Shown here piece by piece: positions 25,988 through 32,876 of a DNA stretch of 36,651 bases. The translations under genes were made by a program, and so were the position numbers. The notes beneath the pieces are model-generated. The model was not told where the DNA came from. It ran no database searches and was given only the letters and a program-made list of their open reading frames with translations. Source of the DNA: an uncultured Bacteroidota bacterium (GTDB lineage: Bacteria > Bacteroidota > Bacteroidia > Chitinophagales > Chitinophagaceae); the NCBI GenBank assembly GCA_903887415.1, contig CAISPO010000040.1, forward strand, positions 1 to 36,651, in the 5' to 3' direction. The number at the start of each line of letters is the position of its first letter. The first letter of the stretch is position 1.

Positions 25988-26671
25988 CTATTTCTTTCTC
26001 AGATACTCAAAACCCGCCACATTCATTAAGATCAGCAGCATCCCGTAGAATATATCCTCCAGCGGTATAGTGAACATCCGTATTCCGAGATTATAATGAT
26101 TGTTGTAGGAAACAACTGGCTCGGCAAGACCTGTGCCAGTCAGTATGCCATTAGATAAAAAGAAGGGTACCAGAATAATCATAAATGAAATAAGGAACGA
26201 TGAGAGGTAAGTCACTTTTTTCAGGAGCAGCAGTAAAAAAAAGGCTGCCAGCGAAAGAAAGGTGACCGAGGTATACAGTTTTGATAAATTCAGTACACCA
26301 GTAGCTCCAAGACTTAATACCAGTGCCCACGAAATATAATTTGCAACTTTGTTAAAACGTGATGAATTTAAGAAAGCAGAAACGCTGTAAAAAGTGAACA
26401 CGCAGGCGTAAGGTACGCAAATGAAGAACAGGCATTCTTCTATCGGAAGATTCAAAAAATAGACCCCGGTAACATACCTGTGATTGAAACTCCATATTCC
26501 GTGGATAGTGAAAAAATAATCCCAAATCAGGAACACCACCGCGGCTACAAAACACGAAGGAAAAAAATACCGCCACTGTTTGTCAAATCGTATCCTTGGG
26601 TGAGATGAAAACGCGAATGGGAAAATAATACAACCCGCGTCAACCAACAGGTAGGTGAATTTTTCAGACAT
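25988..26671 (-). CDS. crtYcd: Lycopene beta-cyclase, fused CrtYc-CrtYd type
   Basis: 227 aa, mostly membrane-embedded (about seven helices). Two homologous halves each carry the family signature: PIEE at 76-79 (NLPIEECLFF) and PLED at 203-206 (TIPLEDIFYG). Known reaction: cyclises both ends of lycopene to beta-carotene. It is the last gene of the carotenoid unit and overlaps crtZ by 8 bases. The fused two-half form is typical of Bacteroidota and archaea, unlike the FAD-type CrtY of proteobacteria. Confidence 0.88.
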   Translation of the reverse strand: MSEKFTYLLVDAGCIIFPFAFSSHPRIRFDKQWRYFFPSCFVAAVVFLIWDYFFTIHGIWSFNHRYVTGVYFLNLPIEECLFFICVPYACVFTFYSVSAFLNSSRFNKVANYISWALVLSLGATGVLNLSKLYTSVTFLSLAAFFLLLLLKKVTYLSSFLISFMIILVPFFLSNGILTGTGLAEPVVSYNNHYNLGIRMFTIPLEDIFYGMLLILMNVAGFEYLRKK

Positions 26672-27158
26672 TGGCAGATCTGTTTTTCCTGGTTTCCCTC
26701 TCGGCTTTTATCGCGTCTTTAAAATACTGCAGTGGAACAAAGAGCATTCCAAAACATTCACCGTCTTCTTTACCCAGGTGCTTATGATGCATTTTATGAG
26801 CCCTGCGGATAGCTTTAAAATAGAAGTTATCAGCATTTCGCAGCAATTTAAATCGCTGATGAATGAAAACGTCGTGCACCATGAAATAGGCAAATCCAAA
26901 CAGCGTTATACCCGAGCCTATATATAAGAAGATGTGGTGGTCGGTATATATTCCGGCTGCAAGACAAGCAATGCCAGGCAGTGCAAAGATCAGGAAGAAG
27001 TAATCGTTCTTTTCAAAGAAAGATGTTGGGTTTTTACGGTGATGGTCCTCATGCAAAACCCATAATAATCCGTGCATAACGTATTTGTGAGTCACCCATG
27101 CTACGCCTTCCATAGAGAGGAATGACATAAGTACCACGCTTAGGTTGATCAGCCACAT
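26664..27158 (-). CDS. crtZ: Beta-carotene 3-hydroxylase CrtZ
   Basis: 164 aa, di-iron membrane hydroxylase of the fatty-acid-hydroxylase superfamily. All four histidine boxes are present: His24-x4-His29, HEDHH at 36-40, His95-x4-His100, and HKMHH at 121-125. Hydrophobic segments lie near 5-20, 53-72 and 78-95. Known reaction: hydroxylates the beta rings, beta-carotene to zeaxanthin. It lies 5 bases after the SRPBCC gene and overlaps crtYcd. Confidence 0.9.
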   Translation of the reverse strand: MWLINLSVVLMSFLSMEGVAWVTHKYVMHGLLWVLHEDHHRKNPTSFFEKNDYFFLIFALPGIACLAAGIYTDHHIFLYIGSGITLFGFAYFMVHDVFIHQRFKLLRNADNFYFKAIRRAHKMHHKHLGKEDGECFGMLFVPLQYFKDAIKAERETRKNRSANV

Positions 27159-27163
27159 ATTCT

Positions 27164-27631
27164 TTAGTTACTTTTTGGGAAAATCCGTTCGAGTATGTTC
27201 TTACGGTAATTAAAAATGTCAGCCAGTTTTTTACGCACAATAAATTTGTGCGCCAGAAGCCCCAGCCACCCCAAAGGTAATCCGTATCTCACTTCATCCC
27301 TCATTTTCACGCCGCCGGGTATAGTAGTGAAGTGGTGCGTATGCTCCCACAATGCATACGGACCTTTCAGCTGGTTGTCAACGAATAAGTAAGGAGCATT
27401 TACTTCCGAGATTTCGGTGATCCATTTTAACGGGATCCCGAACAAGGGCCGTACAATGTATTGAATCTTCATACCGCGAAAAATACCGTCGTCTCCCAGT
27501 TGCGATTTTATTACAAACCCCAGTTCCGGTGGTGTGATCTTGTCAAGATTGTTAGGAGCGCTGAAAAACGCCCAGGCTTCTTCTATAGAAATCGGAAGTT
27601 CCTGCTCCCTGTTTAACGTAAATATCTTCAT
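27164..27631 (-). CDS. SRPBCC (START-like) protein of the carotenoid unit
   Basis: 155 aa. The N-terminus (ELPISIEEAWAFFSAPNNL) and the following PPELGFVI match SRPBCC ligand-binding proteins of the coenzyme Q-binding/polyketide-cyclase type. The helix-grip fold fits the length; no signal peptide or membrane segment. Its start overlaps the crtB stop by 4 bases, so it is translated with the pathway enzymes. A role in carrying or presenting a hydrophobic carotenoid or precursor is an inference from fold and place; no enzymatic residues can be named. Confidence 0.75.
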   Translation of the reverse strand: MKIFTLNREQELPISIEEAWAFFSAPNNLDKITPPELGFVIKSQLGDDGIFRGMKIQYIVRPLFGIPLKWITEISEVNAPYLFVDNQLKGPYALWEHTHHFTTIPGGVKMRDEVRYGLPLGWLGLLAHKFIVRKKLADIFNYRKNILERIFPKSN

Positions 27632-28464
27632 AACAAATTCAATTGGTGCCTGATTATTGATTGAAACATCAGGCTTATTTTTTTATGGTTGGGTATCCTG
27701 ATCCTCGTGGTAAGCGATTTTTCGACCGGGGTGTTCCTGATCATTGTAAATAGTTTCCTGTAATAAAAATAAGCGAGATATACCCCCTTTCGGGAAGACA
27801 CAGGCAGCAACCGGATACCGCAAAGCGCCTGCTCAAAATCGGCTGAGATATCGGCTATTATTTTCTCTTTCTCATTCGGGGAAAAGTTGAGAAAATTGAC
27901 ACCTGGGAAATAAGTTCTGCCGAGTATAAGATAGTCTTCTTTCATATCCCTCAGGAAGTTTACTTTTTGAAATGCTGCACCAAGTTTCCTGGCAGCCGGT
28001 TTTAGCCGTTCATACAACTGCAGATTATTCTCAGTAAACACGCGCAGGCACATCAGCCCCACCACTTCCGCAGAACCGAAGATATATTGTTCATAACCGG
28101 CGGGCGTGTAAGTTGTTTGGTTAAGATCTGCCTCCATGCTGTTAAAGAAGCCGTTTATCAGGTTTTCTTCTATGCCATATTTTTGCACTACAAACTGGAA
28201 GCTGTTCAGTATCGGGTTGGTGCTTATCCCCTCCTGTATAGCTTGCCAGGTATGGGCTTTAAACTCCTCAAGCAGGCCTGCTTTATTGTAGCCATGAAAT
28301 GAGTCAACTATCTCGTCAGCGCAGCGAACGAAACCGTAGATCGCATAGATCGGATCGTGAAACCGCCGGTCTAAAAACCGGATGCCCAGCGAGAAACTGG
28401 TGCTGTAAGCCCTGGTGGTTATTTTACTGCAGGCAAAGGATACATCGTCAAATAGCTGTTTCAT
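27628..28464 (-). CDS. crtB: Phytoene synthase CrtB
   Basis: 278 aa, trans-isoprenyl diphosphate synthase fold. The two Mg-binding Asp-rich motifs are present: Asp50-x3-Asp54 (DEIVD) and Asp173-x3-Asp177 (RDMKED), with YxxFG-like GRTYFPG after the second. Known reaction: head-to-head condensation of two geranylgeranyl diphosphates to phytoene. It overlaps crtI and the SRPBCC gene by 4 bases on either side. A GGPP synthase is not in the window and must be elsewhere. Confidence 0.9.
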   Translation of the reverse strand: MKQLFDDVSFACSKITTRAYSTSFSLGIRFLDRRFHDPIYAIYGFVRCADEIVDSFHGYNKAGLLEEFKAHTWQAIQEGISTNPILNSFQFVVQKYGIEENLINGFFNSMEADLNQTTYTPAGYEQYIFGSAEVVGLMCLRVFTENNLQLYERLKPAARKLGAAFQKVNFLRDMKEDYLILGRTYFPGVNFLNFSPNEKEKIIADISADFEQALCGIRLLPVSSRKGVYLAYFYYRKLFTMIRNTPVEKSLTTRIRIPNHKKISLMFQSIIRHQLNLL

Positions 28465-29963
28465 CGGCGGTCATTTAGGTATTTGGATAGTTGGGTCGCA
28501 GCAATCTCGCCGGATATGATTGCTGGCGGCACTCCCGGGCCAGGCACGGTCAGGTGCCCGGCGTAAAATAGATTTTTCACTTTTTTATTTCTGAGCTTAG
28601 GCTTCAGCACAGCCGTTTGCCTTAACGTATTGGCAAGGCCATATGCGTTGCCCTTAAATGCATGGTAGTCGCTTACGAAATCGTTTACGCAATAACTCTT
28701 TTTGTAAATAATATCCGGCATTATACTTTCTTCACACAACAGCTCCATCCTGCTGATCATGACCTGGAAGTAATGCTCGCGTATGGCTTCGGTATCTTCC
28801 AGGCCTGGCGCTATTGGCATAAGCAGGAAAAGGTTTTCCATTCCTTCCGGTGCCACTGTGCTATCGGTCTTTGACGGGCAGCAGACATAGAACAGTGGGT
28901 CTGTTGGCCATTTTGGTGTTGTATATATTTCTGAAGCGTGATGATCCAGACTTGTATCGAAAAATAGGTTGTGGTGGATCAACTTTTTTATCTTCTTATT
29001 TACACCAACATAGAAGATCAGGCAGGACGGCGCCAGTGTTTTTTTATCCCAGTAGCTTTTCGGGTAATTCCTGTTTGCTTCCTCAAGCAGGGTTTGTTCC
29101 GTATGATGATAGTCTCCTGTTGCGATGACGCCGTCTGTAGTATAGACGCCTTTTACAGTTGTCAGTGTCACCGCACTGTTATCTCGGACGTAGATACCTT
29201 TTACTTCACACCCGGTTATGACGCTCACATTCAAAGACAGGGCAACACTTTCCATAGCTTTTATGATCTCCCTCATGCCGCCGGCCGGATACCAGGTGCC
29301 TAGTGAGAGTGCTGCATAATTCATAAGACTGTACAATGCGGGTATCTCTTTCGCTGTAGCGCCGAGGAACAATACGGGAAACTCTAGTAAGGCTATCAGT
29401 CGTTCATTTTTGAAATGGTCCCTCACATGACGGCGCATGGAGCGCAGCAACTGAAATCTTGCCGCCCCAAATATTACTTTGCGGTTTGCAAATTCCAGCC
29501 AGGAAAAGGCCGGTTTATAAACCAGTTCCTTCATGCTTGTTTCATATTTAAATCTGCCCTCCGCAAGGAATTTATTCAGCTTGGCGGCACTTCCTTTTTC
29601 AATGCTTTCAAACAGCTCCATGATACCTTCCATACTGGCGGGAACCTGCAAAAAATCGCCCTTGCCGAATATCATTTGGAAGCCCGGATCCAGGCGCACC
29701 AGTTGATAAAAATCTTCAGGCCGCTTGTTGAACTGTGCAAAAAAATGCTCGAATGTATCCGGCATCCAATACCAGCTCGGCCCCATGTCGAAGGTGAACC
29801 CGGATTCAGTAAAGGCGCTGGCCCGCCCGCCTATGGCCTCGTTCTTCTCCAATACGGTAACGTTATGCCCTCGTTTCGCCAGGAAACAAGCTGCAGACAA
29901 GCCAGAAAATCCGCTTCCGACCACTGCTATTTTCTTCACACTGTTGGTTTCTCCAGATAACAT
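28461..29963 (-). CDS. crtI: Phytoene desaturase CrtI
   Basis: 500 aa, the usual CrtI length. The N-terminal FAD fold has GSGFSG at 16-21 and Glu39 at the end of strand 2, followed by GGRASAFTESGFTFD and GPSWYWMPD. The C-terminal FAD/substrate segment is YAGHLTVPGPGVPPAIISG. Known reaction: stepwise desaturation of phytoene to lycopene. Only one CrtI-like enzyme is present, so no second-step ketolase or saturase is encoded here. It begins 7 bases after the regulator gene and overlaps crtB by 4. Confidence 0.92.
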   Translation of the reverse strand: MLSGETNSVKKIAVVGSGFSGLSAACFLAKRGHNVTVLEKNEAIGGRASAFTESGFTFDMGPSWYWMPDTFEHFFAQFNKRPEDFYQLVRLDPGFQMIFGKGDFLQVPASMEGIMELFESIEKGSAAKLNKFLAEGRFKYETSMKELVYKPAFSWLEFANRKVIFGAARFQLLRSMRRHVRDHFKNERLIALLEFPVLFLGATAKEIPALYSLMNYAALSLGTWYPAGGMREIIKAMESVALSLNVSVITGCEVKGIYVRDNSAVTLTTVKGVYTTDGVIATGDYHHTEQTLLEEANRNYPKSYWDKKTLAPSCLIFYVGVNKKIKKLIHHNLFFDTSLDHHASEIYTTPKWPTDPLFYVCCPSKTDSTVAPEGMENLFLLMPIAPGLEDTEAIREHYFQVMISRMELLCEESIMPDIIYKKSYCVNDFVSDYHAFKGNAYGLANTLRQTAVLKPKLRNKKVKNLFYAGHLTVPGPGVPPAIISGEIAATQLSKYLNDRR

Positions 29964-29969
29964 GATTCA

Positions 29970-30866
29970 CTACTTCTTGATCTCCCTCAATAAATTGGTG
30001 AGGCTGTTGACTCCATCGAGATAAACTATGTTTTTTAATCCCGTTTTGTTTTCGCTAAACAGGTCTGTATTCCCAGCTACAAGCACCGTAGTACGCAGAT
30101 CGATCCCAGATAAGGATTTTAATTGCTGGGTGATTTCTTCTTTCGGCTTCGAATTGATATAGAATAATAACAGGTGTGATGGGCGGACAGAAACCATCAC
30201 CTTATGGATACCGTCTAAAGGGACACTCTGGCCGAGGTAAATGGTTTCATAACCTTGTGAGCGTATGATGTAATCGGCAAGCAGCAGGCCTGTTTCATGC
30301 CATTCATCCGGAGGTAGAAAAAGCAGGAATTTTTTAGTCGTCTTTGTAGCCGGTACCAGTCCATCTATCGCTGCCATAAGTTTCCTCTTGATGATGTTGG
30401 AGGCAAAATGCTCCTGTATCGGAGCGGCCTTGTTCACATTCCACAGCACACCTACCTTCACCAGGAAGGGGTAGAAAACATGGATCATAGCATCATACAG
30501 CCCTAACCTGGTTGTTGCTGCCGCATATATTTTTTCAAATGCCGGCTCATTAAAATCCAGCATTGACCGCAGCAAGTCATCAATGTAACCAGAGATGGCC
30601 GTGTCTGTTGACAAGTTGATGTCCTGGTTTTGCACTTCCTGGTTCAGCTCATCTTCACTCAGCATCGCTACTTTGGATATCTTATGCCCCAAGCCAAGAA
30701 GTGTATTAACATTGAGGAGTTTTCTCACCTGGTGTTCATCGTAGCTTCTCCGGTTGGTAGAAGTACGGTGTGGCGTTATCAGTCCGTATCTTTTCTCCCA
30801 TATACGTATCGTATGGGCTTTTATTCCGGTCATTCTTTCCAGTTGCTTGATCTGATATGATTCCAT
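29970..30866 (-). CDS. MerR-type regulator with B12-binding domain (CarH/LitR-like photoreceptor)
   Basis: 298 aa. MerR helix-turn-helix at residues 1-70 (TGIKAHTIRIWEKRYGLI), then a four-helix cap (about 90-165) and a Rossmann-like cobalamin domain (175-298). The cap has Trp142-x9-Glu152-His153, the CarH motif that senses the 5'-deoxyadenosyl group. The cobalamin domain has Glu188-x-His190-x2-Gly193, where His190 should be the lower cobalt ligand. The residue after Trp is Asn143, whereas Thermus CarH has the second axial His there. Known family action: AdoCbl-bound tetramer represses carotenoid genes in the dark and is released by light. It lies inside the operon, 8 bases after folE. Confidence 0.82.
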   Translation of the reverse strand: MESYQIKQLERMTGIKAHTIRIWEKRYGLITPHRTSTNRRSYDEHQVRKLLNVNTLLGLGHKISKVAMLSEDELNQEVQNQDINLSTDTAISGYIDDLLRSMLDFNEPAFEKIYAAATTRLGLYDAMIHVFYPFLVKVGVLWNVNKAAPIQEHFASNIIKRKLMAAIDGLVPATKTTKKFLLFLPPDEWHETGLLLADYIIRSQGYETIYLGQSVPLDGIHKVMVSVRPSHLLLFYINSKPKEEITQQLKSLSGIDLRTTVLVAGNTDLFSENKTGLKNIVYLDGVNSLTNLLREIKK

Positions 30867-30874
30867 CGCTGAAT

Positions 30875-31570
30875 TTATATAGTTAGGTATTTAAGGAACT
30901 CATTTCTGAAGTCAGTTTCTGAGAATTTCCCGCCATAAAATGATGTGATAGTCGATGAATCTGTGTCTTTGATCCCTCGCGATGAAACGCACATATGCCT
31001 GGCGTCAATAACAACGGCAACATCATCTGTGCTCAGCGCCTCCTGCATTTCGTAGGCTATTTGCTCCGTGAGGCGCTCCTGCACTTGCGGCCTTTTTGCA
31101 AAATGCTGCACGATCCTGTTCAATTTTGAAAGGCCTATTATTTTTCCAGACGAAACATAGGCCACATGGGCTTTGCCATAAATGGGCACAAAATGGTGTT
31201 CGCAACTGCTAAAGAACTTTATATCCTTTTCAACGAGCATTTGCTTGTAGTTGTACTCATTTTCAAATAGGGTGATCTTCGGTTTTGTATTGGGATCAAG
31301 GCCTGAAAAAAGCTCCTTTACATACATTTTAGCTACACGAAGTGGCGTGCCTGAGAGGCTCTCGTTGTTCAGGTCAAGACCAAGCGTGGTCATTATTTCC
31401 TGAAAATGATATGCTATCTTCTCTATTTTTTCACCGTCAGAAATATCAAAAGCATCATGTCGTAACGGTGTATCCCGTCCACTATATATGTGGTCGTCAC
31501 CAGTTTCATCAGTTTTCAGATAACTGAGGACGTCTTTGTTACAATGTTTCAATAATGCCTGTTCTTCCAT
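30875..31570 (-). CDS. folE: GTP cyclohydrolase I
   Basis: 231 aa from the ATG at 31570; in-frame ATGs at 31591 and 31627 would add 7 or 19 residues. I prefer 31570 because AGAGG lies 10 bases before it. Zinc ligands are visible in SSCEHHFVP (Cys and second His) and ARHMCVSSRG (Cys), with the conserved PxIYGKAHVAY and GLSKLNRIV segments. Known reaction: GTP to 7,8-dihydroneopterin triphosphate, first step of folate and pterin synthesis. It is first in the transcription unit with the B12 regulator and the crt genes, suggesting that a pterin or folate is wanted in the same (light) conditions. Confidence 0.88.
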   Translation of the reverse strand: MEEQALLKHCNKDVLSYLKTDETGDDHIYSGRDTPLRHDAFDISDGEKIEKIAYHFQEIMTTLGLDLNNESLSGTPLRVAKMYVKELFSGLDPNTKPKITLFENEYNYKQMLVEKDIKFFSSCEHHFVPIYGKAHVAYVSSGKIIGLSKLNRIVQHFAKRPQVQERLTEQIAYEMQEALSTDDVAVVIDARHMCVSSRGIKDTDSSTITSFYGGKFSETDFRNEFLKYLTI

Positions 31571-31663
31571 ATGCTGTTTGCCTCTGTTCATGCTTATACG
31601 CCAATTGATGATCAAAAGTACGGACAAAAATGTTCATAATTTTAAGCAGTTTTTTAAACAAAA

Positions 31664-31671
31664 CAAATTTA
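31664..31671 (-). promoter_or_regulatory. Candidate -7 promoter box of the folE-crt unit
   Basis: On the minus strand TAAATTTG matches TAnnTTTG, about 94 bases before the chosen folE ATG. No TTG stands at the usual -33 distance; the word GTTTACAA lies in the spacer instead, as expected for an activated or repressed promoter. Confidence 0.4.
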
Positions 31672-31677
31672 GAAGAA

Positions 31678-31818
31678 TTGTAAACTTGTGAAACCGCTGT
31701 ATTACTGACATTCCGCGTATATTGGCTTTGTTATCACTTATATCTATCCGCATATTACTGCTATTTGTTTGAGGGAAGGCATTTTATGTTTATAAATTCA
31801 GTGTGTATTGTAAACATA
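31678..31818. promoter_or_regulatory. Candidate operator sites (TTGTAAAC words) for the B12 regulator
   Basis: TTGTAAAC occurs at 31678-31685 (just upstream of the folE -7 box) and at 31808-31815. The second copy belongs to an inverted repeat TATGTTTA (31785-31792) / TAAACATA (31811-31818). Repeated half-sites near the promoter fit CarH-type binding, but the regulator's site in this group is unknown to me. The rest of the folE-lptB space holds heptads and the lptB promoter. Confidence 0.3.
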
Positions 31819-31892
31819 TTGTGCAAAAGCATGTCTCACTGTGGACACAATGGCCGTCTGTTGCAAAAAGGTTAAAGTAACTCCAGCTACAG

Positions 31893-31927
31893 ACTATAAA
31901 CTGCCAACTGTAAATCTGCCCAACTGA
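31893..31927. repeat. Heptad array, word ACTGCCA
   Basis: Heptads ACTATAA, ACTGCCA, ACTGTAA, ATCTGCC, CAACTGA in 7-base register, ending 11 bases before the region shared by the two lptB copies. Related words lie next to the crtYcd stop at 25960. Confidence 0.65.
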
Positions 31928-31946
31928 AATACTCCCCTCTATTCGT

Positions 31947-31954
31947 TATTTTTG
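31947..31954 (+). promoter_or_regulatory. -7 promoter box of lptB
   Basis: TATTTTTG followed by C matches TAnnTTTG; 15 bases separate it from the TTG start at 31970, leaving a very short leader. The box is kept unchanged in the lptB fragment at 25804-25886. Confidence 0.55.
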
Positions 31955-31969
31955 CCCAAAAGGCTACAG

Positions 31970-32749
31970 TTGAAAATACAGACGCAAGGGCTTGTAAAAC
32001 AATATGGTAAGCGCACTGTTGTGAACGATGTGTCGTTCGAGGTGAACCAAGGTGAGATCGTGGGACTGCTGGGACCTAATGGCGCGGGCAAAACAACTTC
32101 GTTTTACATGGTTGTGGGCCTTGTGAAGCCCGATAAAGGCGATGTGTTCCTGGACGGGGAGAACATTACCAAGCTGCCTATGTACAAGCGTGCGCAGATG
32201 GGCATTGGCTACCTGCCGCAGGAGGCCTCCATTTTCCGCAAGCTCTCAGTTGAGGATAACATATCTGCGGTGCTGGAAATGACAAAGCTATCCCGCACAG
32301 AGCAGCACCGCAAGCTGGAGGAGCTGCTGGAAGAATTTCACCTCACCCATGTGCGCAAAAGCAATGGAGATGTGCTCAGCGGCGGTGAACGCAGGCGTAC
32401 CGAGATAGCGAGGGCGCTGGCAGTGAACCCGAAATTCATACTGCTTGACGAGCCTTTTGCCGGTATCGACCCTATTGCCGTCGAAGACATTCAAAGCATT
32501 GTGGCCGCGCTAAAGTTCAAGAACATAGGCATCCTTATTACAGACCACAATGTACAGGAGACGCTCTCTATCACAGACCGCGCCTACCTGCTTTTTGAAG
32601 GAAAGATACTCAAAGCCGGGACTGCGGAAGAGCTGGCAGCAGATGAGCAGGTAAGAAAGGTGTACCTTGGACAGAACTTTGAATTAAAGAGAAAAAACAT
32701 TGCACCCATCTTGCCGCCAGTTGGTATTAGCGGCCGAGGGGAGTTATAA
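31970..32749 (+). CDS. lptB: LPS export ABC transporter ATPase LptB
   Basis: 259 aa. Walker [12 protein letters not shown]-loop region [12 protein letters not shown], signature LSGGERRR, Walker [13 protein letters not shown], and the switch His in ITDHNV. The [11 protein letters not shown] and [10 protein letters not shown] segments are diagnostic of LptB. It drives extraction of lipopolysaccharide from the inner membrane with LptFG. No ATG precedes the conserved region; the TTG at 31970 (reading [13 protein letters not shown]) gives the standard N-terminus, while the TTG at 31952 overlaps the promoter box. The C-terminus has about 15 residues more than usual after NFELKRK. GH3 follows, as in many Bacteroidota. 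Confidence 0.92.
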   Translation: MKIQTQGLVKQYGKRTVVNDVSFEVNQGEIVGLLGPNGAGKTTSFYMVVGLVKPDKGDVFLDGENITKLPMYKRAQMGIGYLPQEASIFRKLSVEDNISAVLEMTKLSRTEQHRKLEELLEEFHLTHVRKSNGDVLSGGERRRTEIARALAVNPKFILLDEPFAGIDPIAVEDIQSIVAALKFKNIGILITDHNVQETLSITDRAYLLFEGKILKAGTAEELAADEQVRKVYLGQNFELKRKNIAPILPPVGISGRGEL

Positions 32750-32754
32750 ATTCG

Positions 32755-32863
32755 AATTGGAATTCTGGAATTGGGAATTAGGAATGTTTCGGCAAGGATG
32801 ATTACGATCTCATCCAAATTCCCAATCCTCAATTACCAATTCCTGAAAAAATTCCCAATTCCA
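32755..32863. repeat. Inverted pair of heptad arrays (AATTGGG / AATTCCC)
   Basis: Left arm: AATT starts at 32755, 32761, 32769, 32776 (6-8 spacing) and AAT at 32783. Right arm: AATTCCC, AATCCTC, AATTACC, AATTCCT at 32817, 32824, 32831, 32838, then 32850 and 32857. A perfect 13-bp inverted repeat joins 32767-32779 with 32850-32862. The structure lies between lptB and GH3 and could form a large stem-loop. Confidence 0.7.
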
Positions 32864-32876
32864 AAAAGAGAAAGGT

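Noticed and set aside
25790..26029. 79-codon open frame as a functional small protein
   Set aside because: Only its part at 25835-25886 is lptB-like; the rest is unrelated sequence running to the heptads and into the crtYcd end, so a gene remnant is the better reading.
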